This document shows, one piece after another, positions 12,101-27,100 of a DNA stretch of 64,000 bases. Origin of the DNA: Apostichopus japonicus (taxonomy: Eukaryota; Echinodermata; Holothuroidea; Aspidochirotida; Stichopodidae); the NCBI RefSeq assembly GCF_037975245.1, contig NC_092563.1:25888960-25952959 (forward strand), given 5' to 3'. The position numbers were made by a program, and so were the translations under genes. Under the pieces are notes generated by a model. It was given only the letters and a program-made list of their open reading frames with translations. It was not told the DNA's origin and made no database searches. Within the stretch, counting starts at the first letter, position 1, and every line of letters begins with the position of its first letter.

Positions 12101-15100
12101 GTTCCTGTCACAACACCATATTGAATTTATCAAGCTGATTTCGAGTGATATCATCATAGTGATTGTAAAATAACTCTATAAACACATTCTGTTAAATAAT
12201 TTTGAAGTGGGAAATAGCAGTCAGGCATTTCAAGAACAAACCCTGCAATTAAAGAATAGGTTTGAACATGTGTTATGATGGGGTCATCATATTCTAGAAA
12301 CATTAGGGAAATATGCATCCTGCATTAAGTAATCTTTTCCAGCTGGTACATGGAATTTAAAGACAAAATTTTACCTCCTATTACATTAATAGTGAAACTG
12401 TCAGATGCTCTGTTGCCTGCTCCATCAGTAAAAGTGTAGGTAACTATGGTTTGGGTGCCAATTCCAAAGAACTGTCCAGGATTGTGTGTCCGTGATACCA
12501 AAGTCACAGTTCCAGAGTCATCAGTAGCTGTACATTCTGGGAAGTTGATGGATAACCCTCCAGAGCTGATTGGTGTTTGTCTAGTAATATCAGGACCACA
12601 TGTGACAACAGGTGGGATGTCATCAACTGAAACAAAAGGACAATAACATATTTCCTGATTGAATTAATAAATGGATATAATGTAAATTAACCTGAGAATT
12701 GAACAAACAATCATTACAGATTCACTTCAGCTGTTGCCAATTTTTGTTATTGTCACAACAGCATATTGAATTTATCAAGCTGATTTCGAGTGATATCATC
12801 CTAGTGATTGTAAAATACCTGAATAAACATATTCTGTTAAATAATTTTGAAGTGGGAAATAGCAGTCAGGCATTTCAAGAACAAACCCTGCAATTAAAGA
12901 ATAGGTTTGAACATGTGTTCTGTCGGGGTCATCATATTCTAGAAACATTAGGGAAATATGCATCCTGCATTTAAGTAGTCTTTTCCAGCTGGTATATGGA
13001 ATTTAAAGGCAAAATTTTACCTCCTATTACATTAATAGTGAAACTGTCAGATGCTCTGTTGCCTGCTCCATCAGTAAAAGTGTAGACAACTACGGTTTGG
13101 GTGTCAATTCCAAAGAACTGTCCAGGATTGTGTGTCCGCGATACCAAAGTCACAGTTCCAGAGTCATCAGTAGCTGTACATTCTGGGAAGTTGATGGATA
13201 ACCCTCCAGAGCTGATTGGTGTTTGTCTAGTAATATCAGGACCACATGTAACAACAGGTAGGATGTCATCAACTGAAACAATAGGACAATAAAATATTTC
13301 CTGATTAAATTAATAAATGGATATAATGTAAATTAACATGAGAATTGAACAAACAATAATTAGATTCACTTTAGTTGCTGCCAATTTTTGTTAATGTTAC
13401 AACAGTTCCTGTCACAACACCATATTGAATTTATCAAGCTGATTTCGAGTGATATCATCATAGTGATTGTAAAATAACTCTATAAACACATTCTGTTAAA
13501 TAATTTTGAAGTGGGAAATAGCAGTCAGGCATTTCAAGAACAAACCCTGCAATTAAAGAATAGGTTTGAACATGTGTTATGATGGGGTCATCATATTCTA
13601 GAAACATTAGGGAAATATGCATCCTGCATTAAGTAATCTTTTCCAGCTGGTACATGGAATTTAAAGACAAAATTTTACCTCCTATTACATTAATAGTGAA
13701 ACTGTCAGATGCTCTGTTGCCTGCTCCATCAGTAAAAGTGTAGGTAACTATGGTTTGGGTGCCAATTCCAAAGAACTGTCCAGGATTGTGTGTCCGTGAT
13801 ACCAAAGTCACAGTTCCAGAGTCATCAGTAGCTGTACATTCTGGGAAGTTGATGGATAACCCTCCAGAGCTGATTGGTGTTTGTCTAGTAATATCAGGAC
13901 CACATGTGACAACAGGTGGGATGTCATCAACTGAAACAAAAGGACAATAACATATTTCCTGATTGAATTAATAAATGGATATAATGTAAATTAACATGAG
14001 AATTGAACAAACAATCATTACAGATTCACTTCAGCTGTTGCCAATTTTTGTTATTGTCACAACAGCATATTGAATTTATCAAGCTGATTTCGAGTGATAT
14101 CATCCTAGTGATTGTAAAATACCTGAATAAACATATTCTGTTAAATAATTTTGAAGTGGGAAATAGCAGTCAGGCATTTCAAGAACAAACCCTGCAATTA
14201 AAGAATAGGTTTGAACATGTGTTCTGTCGGGGTCATCATATTCTAGAAACATTAGGGAAATATGCATCCTGCATTTAAGTAGTCTTTTCCAGCTGGTATA
14301 TGGAATTTAAAGGCAAAATTTTACCTCCTATTACATTAATAGTGAAACTGTCAGATGCTCTGTTGCCTGCTCCATCAGTAAAAGTGTAGACAACTACGGT
14401 TTGGGTGTCAATTCCAAAGAACTGTCCAGGATTGTGTGTCCGCGATACCAAAGTCACAGTTCCAGAGTCATCAGTAGCTGTACATTCTGGGAAGTTGATG
14501 GATAACCCTCCAGAGCTGATTGGTGTTTGTCTAGTAATATCAGGACCACATGTGACAACAGGTGGGATGTCATCAACTGAAACAAAAGGACAATAACATA
14601 TTTCCTGATTGAATTAATAAATGGATATAATGTAAATTAACATGAGAATTGAACAAACAATCATTACAGATTCACTTCAGCTGTTGCCAATTTTTGTTAT
14701 TGTCACAACAGCATATTGAATTTATCAAGCTGATTTTGAGTGATATCATCCTAGTGATTGTAAAATACCTCTATAAACATATTCTGTTAAATAATTTTGA
14801 AGTGGGAAATAGCAGTCAGGCATTTCAAGAACAAACCCTGCAATTAAAGAATAGGTTTGAACATGTGTTCTGTCGGGGTCATCATATTCTAGAAACATTA
14901 GGGAAATATGCATCCTGCATTTAAGTAATCTTTTCCAGCTGGTATATGGAATTTAAAGACAAAATTTTACCTCCGATTACATTAATAGTGAAACTGTCAG
15001 ACGCTCTGTTCCCTGCTCCATCAGTAAAAGTGTAGATAACTATGGTTTGGGTGTCAATTCCAAAGAACTGTCCAGGATTGTGTGTCCGTGATACCAAAGT

Positions 15101-18100
15101 CACAGTTCCAGAGTCATCAGTAGCTGTACATTCTGGGAAGTTGATGGATAACCCTCCAGAGCTGATTGGTGTTTGTCTAGTAATATCAGGACCACATGTA
15201 ACAACAGGTGGGATGTTATCAACTGGAACAAAAGGCCATTAGAAAAATTCTGATTACAGAAATAAATGGCATTGTATCATAGTATGAAAACTGGATAAGC
15301 TATTATTAGTTGTTTGTGTAGATTCAATTTAGTTTCTCTCAATATTAGTAATTATAATAACACTCCTTATAACAGTAGCAGATTCAATCTCAATCTGCTT
15401 TGGAAATTATAGTGTCATCCTGATCATATTAGCACATTTACTTAAAATAATCTACATCAAAAACTTGGATCTTTAACCAACCTGCAATGGAACAGTAACA
15501 TTAATGTGTAGAAGGCAACAATACATTTAAAAGCAAAACCTGTATTAAAAAAAACACATTTGTTTTAACATTGCTGTGTGATCATATTCTAGAAATAGGT
15601 AGGACAACAAAACAAAAGCACCCTGCACTTAATTAATCCTTTGAGACAAGTAAACAGAATTTTCAAGAACTTTCACCTCCTTGTACAGTAATGGTGAAAC
15701 TGTCAGATGCTCTGTTCCCTGCTCCATCAGTAAAAGTGTAGGTAACTATGGTTTGGGTGTCAATTCCAAAGAACTGTCCAGGATTGTGTGTCCGCGATAC
15801 CAAAGTCACAGTTCCAGAGTCATCAGTAGCTGTACATTCTGGGAAGTTGATGGATAACCCTCCAGAGCTGATTGGTGTTTGTCTAGTAATATCAGGACCA
15901 CATGTAACAACAGGTGGGATGTCATCAACTGAAACAAAAGGAAATGCAATATTTCTTTAGAAGTTGACAGATAACCCTCCATATGTGCTTGGTGTTTGGC
16001 AATGCCTGACAATACCAGGACCATATCTAACAACAGGTGGGACGTCATCAACTGATCTAACAATAAACAGACAATATTGTGTATCAATAAATTATGAAAA
16101 CTGAATGAATCTTTTTTAATTATATTTCGGTTTCTCGTAAATTTATATTAGTCTCCATCAATAGTTGCAATTACTATTAAAACCTTTAGATATAAATTAA
16201 CTTGCATCAGTTTATAATTCATCCTGATGATGGATGATTCAATCTCTAAGAACACTCTTTTCAGTTACTAACAAGGGCAAAATTTGAATGCTTTATAATG
16301 TAATGGTATAGCAATATGGTTGGGTAGAAAGCTGTAGTGCATTTGAAGAACAAGCCCTGCAATGAAAGCATTGGTTTGAACTGGTGACATGACTGGGTCA
16401 TCATATTCTACATATAAAAGTATACTTGATGGCATTTAAGAAGTCTTTCCAAGTAGGTCTACTGTTTGAGAACTTATTACCTCCTAATACAGTAATGGTG
16501 AAACTGTCAGATGCTCTGTTCCCTGTTGGATCAGTAAAAGTGTAGATAACTACAGCTGTGGTGTCAACTGCAAAGAACTGTCCAGGATTGTGTGTCCGTG
16601 ATACCAAAGTCACAGTTCCAGAGTCATCAGTAGCTGTACATTCTGGGAAGTTGATGGATAACCCTCCAGAGCTGATTGGTGTTTGTCTAGTAATATCAGG
16701 ACCACATGTGACAACAGGTGGGATGTCATCAACTGAAACAAAAGGACAATAACGTATTTCCTGATTGAATTAGTAAATGGATATAATGTAAATTAAGATG
16801 AGAATTGAACAAACAATCATTACAGATACACTTCAGCTGTTGCCAATTTTTGTTATTGTCACAACAGCATGTTGATCTAAAATTATTCCTTTAAAATACT
16901 CACAAGGCAGCAATTTGCCCCCTTATAAAGTTATGGAATAGCAAACAAGCTAGGTAGAAAGCAATCATGCATTTAAAGAAAAAAAACATGCAATTAGAGC
17001 ATCTGTTTGAACTTGTGACATGACTGGGTCATCATCTTATTTATATTAAAGTACAGAAAAGACAGCATTATCAGTGATATATGATGTTCCTGTATGACAT
17101 GTAGCAGCACAACAAGTATTCCATTGAATCTCATTCCATTCTTTCCCCATTGACTTATGCAGTTCCAGCAGTATTGAAGCCTAGCCATATGCAGTCATCT
17201 AAAGCTATACAAATTCCAAAATCAGATCTTGATATTCCAAAAAGCCACTAAGTGAATGCTCTGATTTAAGTGCACAAGCTTTACACATCAAACAAATGGA
17301 TGAATATTGCTGAAAGAGATCGTCAAATGTACAAAAGCAGTGCCATTCAATGTTTGTGGAATAACATTGGGATACTGGTAGGTTTAAAGGAATTGTCTGG
17401 TGGAAGATTTTGATACATTGTCCTTGTAGTTATTATTTTTCTCTTTCTAACCATGTAAAAATTGTCCCCATTCGACGTTTTCTTCTTGTAGAAATCTGGT
17501 TTTCAAATTCACCAGTTTCTCACCAAAAGTACCGTTTGTTCGAACGCTTCAATATGATGATTGACGTAGTGCTTGCAGATAGGCAAAACAGGCGACTTGA
17601 AGATAGCACTCCCATTTCCGCAACAAATACACTCTCACGTGTACGCACATTGGATTGCCTAATATAATGTACATACTCGCGAACGTATATCCTACGATGC
17701 CCAGATGGTGTACTTGTATAGCGTTGCACATAATACACTCACACTCAAACCACAGTTCATAAAATGTTCTTCGAAATCGCTGAAATAAAATTCACGGATC
17801 AAATTAACAGTAAAAGGAAACTTAAAAAGTATTTGTTATACCGAAAGATGAAACTTGGCGGAATCGTTTTCAGAGCAGAATGTAGCACGGAGAAGCTAAC
17901 TAAGGCTTCGCAGAACTGTCCGATTGTAAACGTTAGAGTACTATACGTGCTAACATTCTGCTGGAGCTGGATAGCGTGATGTATAAACAACGAAGAGTCT
18001 GCTGTTAAAACTTATCTTGTGTTACTGAAAGAACACGAAACCACTGATCTACTACGTATATGGCGGCTTAAGGAGTTTTTTAAATCATATCTAATTTATA

Positions 18101-21100
18101 AAAAATTTCACCGGAAATTATGGAAGAAATTTATCAGAATCGTTGTCAGAGCAGAATGTAGCACTGAGAAGCTTAGGCTTCGCAGAACTGTCCGATTGTC
18201 AACGTTTGAGTATAGCTTACATGCGAACATTCTTCGCATTGGAGCTGGATAGCACGATGTAAAGCCTAAACAACGAAGAGTCTGCTGTTAAAATTTACCT
18301 TGTGTTACACAAAGACCACGGAACCACCGATATAATACATGGCAGCTTAAGGAGTTTTTGAAAACATATCTAATTTCTAAGAAATTTCACCGGAAATTAA
18401 GGAAGAAATTTATCTGTATACAAACGCGGTTTTTGTTGTGATTACCGCATAGGCACTGTGCGGAGGGTGGGTTATGACGCAATCTGCTATGGCAGAGCTG
18501 ACGTCACGTATTGTACTGTTCAAATCATATTTGAAATGTCAATCCTTAACGATTAAAAAATCGTTTCTCTGTCAAACGCAATATTAGCGTTCTCATACTT
18601 TGACAACATGTTTGGAAAATTATTTACTATTTCTTAAGGTAACTTCTTTGGGCCACCAGACAATCCTTTTAAGTCCTAATCCATGAATATAGCATCTATT
18701 CTACAGAAGAGAAGTTGCATTGTGACCACTGTACCTCTTATAACTGTCACAGAAAATGTGCATGTTGCAACATTAAAGTTCAGATCAGTAAATGTGTAGG
18801 TGACATCTGTGGTTCCTTCTGGAAATAAGTCCCCCGGTGCATGACTTTGAAATGAAGGAGTCGTTATCAAACCACAACAACCATCATTTGCAAAGGGCTG
18901 TTGCCATGTCACTGCTGCTGACACAGGGCGAATGGATGCCACAGTTTCAGTTATAGGTGAAGGGCATTGAGTGATGATTGGTGGACTTGTATCAACTGTG
19001 AGGAATGAAAGAATTAAAGAAGATTTCTGAATATTGTAGTATATCTGTAAAAGTGAGTATCTCTAACAAAAAAGTTTTATACAAAGTACCAGATGCTGAT
19101 TTCCAGTTGACTGTACATGTGTGCAGAGGTGATTTTAGTTAAAGAGAAAAACATTCTAAAATCAGAAAAAAAAAGTATGGTTAGTTTAAATATCTGCTCA
19201 ACAAAGGCTACAGTCAACATAAAATGACAAATTTAGACACAAACTTATATGTAACACCATAACTATCTTACTTTGATCAAAGCAGGAAGTAGCATGGCAT
19301 TTACACTCATTTTAAAAAGAGTTCTTTCCTTGCATTTTCACAGAAGGGAAACCAGTGTGATATTGACCACAATCAGTGCATAATAATAACAAAAAATGTA
19401 ATTTTCCTTGGAAGAATATCAACAGCATTTTAGGAGGACGTTAAAATGAAGCAAAACAAATTTTACTTCAATGGTACCGAACTCATGGAATGGTTACCTT
19501 TCAACTCATTTCACCAAAGGAGATCTACATAGCAGATATAAATGTCACCCAAGGTGCTGCTACAGAGTTATGTTTATAAGGTTTTTAGATTTTGACCTCA
19601 AATGAGCTTTAACCTCCATCAATAGGGCTATTGCACTCACCCAGGGGGATCAACATACCTACATAAACTTTAACCAGGATGTATTTTTTGAGTTATCATA
19701 TTTACAAGGGTTTCAGACTGGACCTGTTTCGCTCAACGATTTACCTCCACAGCATTCATGAAACTTCACCAAATTTTAATAATTTGTATCTCCAAGAATG
19801 AAAGTGCATTAGGAAAAAACTTGACCTGAAAAACTTCCAGCAATTTAGTTAAACAAACAACTTCAACCATCAAAATATCTCTTTAGCAAAATCTACACAC
19901 AGTTCTATTTGCATTTTTGCTAAATGCTGAAATGTGCATTGGTGTTATGAAAGGAGGGTATATTGTACATTTAATTTGTGTCATGTTTGATTGAAGAGAC
20001 ATCCTAAAGTAAGAAAAAATAATGCTGGTGGCCAGTGTGTGACATAATTCTGGGTTAAGGACAAAATCAATGAGCTGTGACATGACTTGATGACTTAATT
20101 GTAGAGAGTGTTGAGTTTAATCTATATGTTTTCTAATCAAATCAATAGTCATAAGCCAAAATTGGCCTGTTGACCTCCTTGAAGATTATACACATGATGA
20201 GGTTCACAGCACTTATTATTATTAATCTGACATGTTTCCTATAACTTTTCATTTCCATTTGAGGTGCAAATGTCATGTAGCTACTGTACAGTCTGGTAGG
20301 TGTCTACCCTATCATGTTGGAATGAAGTGAAGGTTGTCATTACATTCAGAATGAAGGAAATTCTTTAAAGGTAAGTTTTTAAGCTATTTATAATTATTTT
20401 GCATTATACCCCACTATTCCCATTTTCAGTTAATATTAACCTAACAACCATGCCCAGTTCAGTTTTGCCAATGCCTCTCTTGTCTGAATGGATTGAAGTT
20501 GTCTGGGAACATACTAAGGAGGGAATCATGAAGAAAGTTCCCCTTGTTTTTCAATACAGCAGTACAATTCAGCATCCATACAGTAAAACTAAACTGACTC
20601 AAATATTAAACCAAGACCTTCTTGCATGAACATTTATGTTCCGGGAAAAACATACACACTGAAATGGAAACAAAGCAAGTACGTTACCTGTAGAATTCCA
20701 TGTGAGCCGAAATCCAGCAAGCTCTATATTTTTGTCCGTCCCAAAGTAAATCCAAACTGTATCAGTTTCCAGAGCAAAGCTAGCAGGAACTCCTTGATTT
20801 GGTACACTAAGAGAGCGGTTATCAAAGTGATATATGTTGCCATTATCCAATTGTCCAACAAAATCACTGGATACTTGATCAATACCAAACTCAAGTCCAA
20901 CACCCACATAAAGGTCATCTTTCAGAACTTCAACACCAAATGGTCCCTCAAATTGGAAAACAATTCTGGTGGCACCCGGGATAAAGAGGAGAAATATTCT
21001 AGCATCCCTTGCTTCGTAAAATCCAGTCCCATCTATATTCCAGTTTGGCGACTGATAGGACCCAGTTCGACAGTTATCTCCATAACAAGAATCGAGTCTG

Positions 21101-24100
21101 TCAACTGTTAAGAAAAAAATTCAATTATAGTTATGCATTATACCACATTGAAAAACCAAATGATAAAAACCTCTTATTTATAATAACAACAACTTTCTCA
21201 AAATATAGTCCCACTCTGATTGTTAGAAACCAATCAAACCACATGACTAGGCTTATTGTGATTATTATCCACATTGAAAAACCAAATGATAAAAACCTCT
21301 TATTTATAATAACAACAACCTTCTCAAAATATAGTCCCACTCTGATTGCTAGAAACCAATCAAACCACATGACTAGGCTTATTGTGATTAGTGCATGATC
21401 AAGATCATGACTCGTTGCCCATCTCAAAGCATCAACTGTAAGTACTTCACCATCAACTAAGCATTCCAAAAATGAGTGATCTTAACACAGACTGATATAC
21501 TTAATGGGTTTATGCACCAATTATTATATGATGCACTAATAATAATAAGGCAGTGCACTCTAACCACAATATCTAACACCTCACTACACTCTCAAAATCA
21601 CTTTCCTTTGTGATTCCATCCTTACCTGTTATCCCATCTGGGGTAGTTTCGCAAGTTGGACCAATCCTGGAAAAGCCATTTCTACTACCACAGTCACAGA
21701 CATATTCATTTTGTCCAAATCCAGTTAGGTAGCAATCCTGTCCCGTAGGGCAAAGGTCACATCCTGTACAAAGTAAAAAGTTTGCAAATTATATCCAATA
21801 CGTCTAATAAAAACACTTGCATTAATTTTATCTGTTAACATTGTTTGCACACAGTACGAAGATACAGCAGGCCACCTAAACTTTTTACAGCAAAGCAGAG
21901 TTACATATTATTGGGATTTGGAAATCTTTCTCCCTAAAAAAACCTAATATTACCTCAGCATGATACCACGACTCTCTGGGACCTGACCTGTCTGAGCTCA
22001 GAGCATAGCAAACAGCATTAAGATTCAATTGTTGTATTGTGTAAATTAAGGGCTATAAAAGAACTTGACACGGCAGACATGTTGTAGTCATATTCTGCTC
22101 AATTCTACATTGTATTGTACATGCACAGAACAATAAACATGAGTTCATTACTTTTCTGAGGAACTACACATATAAAGAACACATACATGTTGAGTGATTT
22201 GGATTTTTCCTTGATACACATCGTTGATCAAATCCTGGCTTGAGCGTCTATTAATATGAGCCCACCATGCTACATTATTTATACCTAGTCAGTCCTAAGC
22301 AGTATCTCCCGTACCACTGTAGTACCCGTCTTAGAAGTATAGCACTAGTCTAAACATACCTGATTGTGAACAGTTCCTGATTCAGAAGACTGTAGTCCTC
22401 GGGACTTTCCTTGTTATACTAGTTATACGCCTAGGCCTATAGCCTAAGTCAGAGCTCTGTATATAGAGACGGCTTACATGACATGTAGGCCTAGGCTACA
22501 TTCAAACACCACTAGAGTATGCAGCGCCTAGGTACAGTCTAGCTGCAATTATTGATAGCAGGTAAATATTTTGTACGTACTAGTACTAGTGCTTTTTACG
22601 TGACCCGCCCTGCGGGATCGAAAACGTCACGGCCAAATGGCACTACCTAACATCCCATTCTTACAAAGAAACCTCAAGTCAAGCGAGCCAATGTACTAGT
22701 CGATCTCTATAGCGAGCCATAGGCCCATAGCTAAATACGGACTCCATAGTACCTCTCTCTGTTCACTGCAAATGAAAAACAACTAGCCGCAGTATGCAGA
22801 CGACCAACTGTTCTGCAATTGTAGCAACCTGATTGGCTAAAAGCTGTTGGGTCACATGTTAACTTTGACCAACCAAAGTCATGGCTCAGATCGAGATTGC
22901 ACAATCCATGCCAAATCCCAAATGAACGGGATGCGAAATTATTTTTCCCACTTCGACGCGGCCATATTAGCATAATGGGCGTGGACTATCGGTCGTTGTT
23001 ACGGCTTATTGGCCCACGTCACAGACTATGCAGTGATATCTCTCGGGTGTTTGTTTGGGTGCTGAAAGTTCTCAATTAAGTTACATGTCAGGGATTCTAG
23101 TACACGTACCAGTACAATAAATAGTATAGTACAGAGGGACATTGCTATTTAGGCATAGTTATGGCAGGGAGCTGCTACTCTAACAGTAACAGCTCCCTGG
23201 TTATAGTTAATACAGACGCAAGTGACAACTGTTTAATAAAATGGGTAGAATATTTCAAGTCCGTAACAATACCCAGTAGCGTACGTAAACTAATGATGAA
23301 AGCACGTAGGCTCCTTACTGCCGTTTAAAAGGGGGTTCATTTATAAATGAACAAATAATTTAGAATGATGGATAAAACAATATGGGGCACAATACAAAAC
23401 ATGTATCTTTGTAGGTTTCTAGCATTGAAAGGTCAGTGGGCCTACCTGGTGTAATATGAAGTGTAATAATCAATACCACGGGAGGTTCATTTATAACTTT
23501 TCCAGACCCTGCTGTCACGGGAGGTTCTTTTCCAAACTTTTCCAGACACGGGAGGTTCATAACACATCTAATAAACAAACACAGTTTGATTTTGTGATGG
23601 AATTTACCTCAAGAGCTCCATAAGACCCGATTGACTAGGAGGAGCAGTCGCACATCATCATGGATCTCATGAAGTCATGTCTTAGGCCTGAGTATATTAG
23701 GCCTGAGTATATTAGCTGAGTATATTATTAAAGAGCTATACGTAAGAGCTCGAAGTCGAAGTCACAAACTTGCCGGCCTGTGACGTATTTCATAAGCCAC
23801 GCCCATGTGGCCGCGTCGAAGTGGGAAAAATAATTTCGCGAACGGGATATCTAATGTTCGTATGTTAGTTACTACCGTGTTGTGATATTGGAAGTTGAGC
23901 ATCTGAAAACACTCTTAACTCCAATTACGATTTTTAGTCATATGCATAAATGGGTTGAACATAATAAAGTACCATGCATAGCGGAAAGGGGACTCAACTC
24001 GTCCTTAAAATTCCCTCCAAGTTTGGAACAGTTGGGATCTTTGTCTCTATTACAACATATGGCACTATTCAATCATCTATATATACAAACACCCCTGACG

Positions 24101-27100
24101 CAATAAACATATACCTTTAACCGACAAGATAATAGAACGAAAATCAAAATAGTTAATGCGTGTAATGTCAACACTATATCCAGGGGAGGACTAGCCCACC
24201 GGGAAACCGCGAAATATCCCGGGGCCCCACGTATGTCGGGGGCCTCGGGCCGCTTCTTATGCCATTACCATAATATTCATACAGCACAATTGGAAGGTCA
24301 CTTGGTCAGTTTACTATATTTACGGTTAATTTCAGATGAAATTGTGAATGCTGATGTAGAGGTCCGGTGCAATTACATATATGCCGAACATACTTAAACA
24401 ATATTTGACAATTATGTGGTCCAAGTTCAGGGTAGAGGTGACTCTTTTCGATATATTGGGACCCCTCGTGATGAAACTTAACGGTGACAAGTTTGATTCC
24501 AGTCCGCCCATTCCTATATCCCTTTAAAGTTGTGTCACTTAGGGGCCTACATAACGAGTACGCGACTGTCCACTAAAAAGAACGAGACAGAAATACAATG
24601 AAATAAAACTGCAATTTAGCTAAATCTTTTTTTCTTTTTTTTTTGTGGCGGAGGGCCGGGTGATCGGAATCAATGCCTGGTATAGACACTTCTTAATAAA
24701 GGTCTGGTATTCCTTTTTCGAAGACCTGAGCTGACGGGCATTGGCGGTGGATGAAGAGGTTATCTTGCGATGGTCTGGCTGATGGCTGAGGTTGTGGGGT
24801 GGGGATGGGGTTGCGGATCCATTGTAGGGCCCTCATTACCACACTCACAGGGGAAGCCCGACAGCGGTTCAGTTTCTGATTGGGGTCTATACTAGGCATA
24901 CAGTGGTAAACTTGGTTACTTTCAAATCATGCCTCGATGTTAATATTTGCCCAAAATAATGTGCGTGGTATAAAACTTTCCTACCCAATCGGGTGAGGGC
25001 TCAGTTACCATGGAGGCGGGGAAATGTGGCGTCAGTATGTAATTCATTGCTTTCCGTATGTCTTATCTTCCCCAGGCGCGTAGCCAGGAATTTGCCAAGG
25101 GAGGGGCGAAACTGTTGGCAAATTTTCGAGCCGTAGATTCGGAATTGCAAAATATCTAAGCGTAGCGCCACCATATTTGGCGCGAAGCGTAGCAGAAAAT
25201 TTTGCCTGAAAATGCCTCCCAGGTCGCTGGAAAGGACACTTCCCAGGCCTTGTAATTTGCATCTTAGCATTTTCTCATTTGAAATTACTAGCGATATCAT
25301 AAAAACATTAAAAAAAACATTTAATGCTCGGGGGGCGGCTGCCCCCTTCGCCCCCACCCCCTTGACTACGCGCCTGATCTTCCCCTATCTATAGTATCTG
25401 GTGAACCTTCAATAAAAATGAAATGAAATTCTAACGAAGAATGGGGGTGGGGGAGGTGTTAACTTTATTCACATGTACATTATAATATTAGTAACACGGG
25501 TATTACATGTTTCTCTCCCATCAACCGTTCTGCTTTGTATTCTATAGCATTGTAGTTTGCGTTGGCTCTCAGTGTAAATAGTCAGAAGGGAGGGAGTTGA
25601 GGGGAACTGGTTCGGGCCGGATGCATGGTAGAAATATGAAACGTTCGATGTACCAGTGTGATTCAAGAAATGACAACATTGGTGACAAATGAAACGCAAT
25701 CGAAGGACGAGTCTCACCTCTAAAAGACCTGCGGGGCCTCATTTACAACAGAGTTCAAATATTCTATAGACTGATTCATTCCACCGTTCAAGTGATTACG
25801 TGCGTTTTGAAAAAGGCAATACATAGATCATGTTTGATCTTATGTATCTGATGTTTCAATGTATCACCGGTGTTTGTTCATGAATGAAATATGTCAGTTA
25901 TTGACTGATAATGACAGTGATTGTTGAACTAATGGAAACGGCTTAAAAGCGGTAAAAAATAAATTAAGTATTTTCGCAAAAAAAAAAAAAAAAAACGGTT
26001 CTCATTATAAGAGGTAGATCACGCCTACATGTGAGTTTAGTAATGTATATATGTAACACTGAACAGGGACGGTGTCATAGGCGTAACACATGCATACTAC
26101 TCAACTTCCAGTTTTACGTTCCAAATTAAATGTTGTTATCCATAAGCCATATTTGTAATGGCGTCGTAAAAATAACTGCCTCATGACCTGTATTTATTTA
26201 TATATTTAGCCCCATTACATGGTCCGGCACTCCGGCAGCAATATTCCGTATACTGATATAGGTAATGCATTGCTAAGGTAGTATGCATACTGTACATATG
26301 CATACTACACAATAATCCTGTTTGATAGTATAGTAGGTTTAGTGATACCGTTTGTATTCTCCATCTGTCATTAGGTTTTATTCCAGGACAACTATTTTCA
26401 TATCATACAGTACTTTGGAAGCGAGTTTATTGCTGAAGGATGTTGGGCAGTATAGGCTATCTCATTTACATAGCCTCTTTACAACTCTGATATTTAGTGA
26501 ACATGTACAGAACTTGGTACAGTGGTTTATAGACTATTTTCTAAGATATTTAATTATCTTCATATTACTGTAACGGATGATCAGTACAATAGAAGATGGA
26601 GCTTGAAGCGTAAGTTTTTTAAGTCAGTTGTCGAGTAACTAGACCACTGAGTACATGTATAGTCCACGTATATACTCTGCTGATTAGATTTTGGTTAAAA
26701 ACCAAATTGAAGTGAAAGTGATACTGCCAATTTTCTTATCCGACATCTTTCTATATAACCACATCCAGCCCTGTCCTGAAAGCACAAAGTGCATCAAAAT
26801 TACTATGGTGAGGTATAAGCTGTGTCTGATTTATCTGGCTATGAGAACACCAATATTTCAAAAGAGAACGCGTGTTAACTTCCTCAGGTCACTGTTTACA
26901 TTACATATAGTAGAATCAATTAAGGTGTTTCTCTTTTTATTTGCATATAAATATCTGCATGCGCTGTGCAAATAATCACGCCAACGATACATGTAGGTTA
27001 CGCAAGGACCACTGTGTCATAACATCTTGAAGCTTCGACAATGTTCTGTGTAATAACTTGGTCTGGCGCACGAAAACAAAAACTGAAATATGGGAGCAGC

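Larger units (their letters stand above)
11717..14325 (-). repeat. 1,304-bp tandem duplication of two HYR exons with introns
   Basis: Exons at 11,717, 12,375 and 13,021 recur at exactly +1,304 bp (13,021, 13,679, 14,325), and the introns between them match almost base for base. One exon-intron unit is about 650 bp. Near-identity of the introns indicates a very recent event. Confidence 0.9.

Noticed and set aside
12699-14924. Repeated 91-codon plus-strand frames beginning MNKQSLQIHFSCC
   Set aside because: They lie in the duplicated introns. Near-identity reflects the recent duplication, not coding constraint.
5640-16752. Repeated plus-strand reading frames of 60-70 codons (containing IPKNCPGLCVRDTKVTVPES) across the HYR array
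   Set aside because: They are the antisense of the HYR exons and recur only because the exons are duplicated. They lack splice or domain support, while the minus strand gives HYR domains with correct borders.
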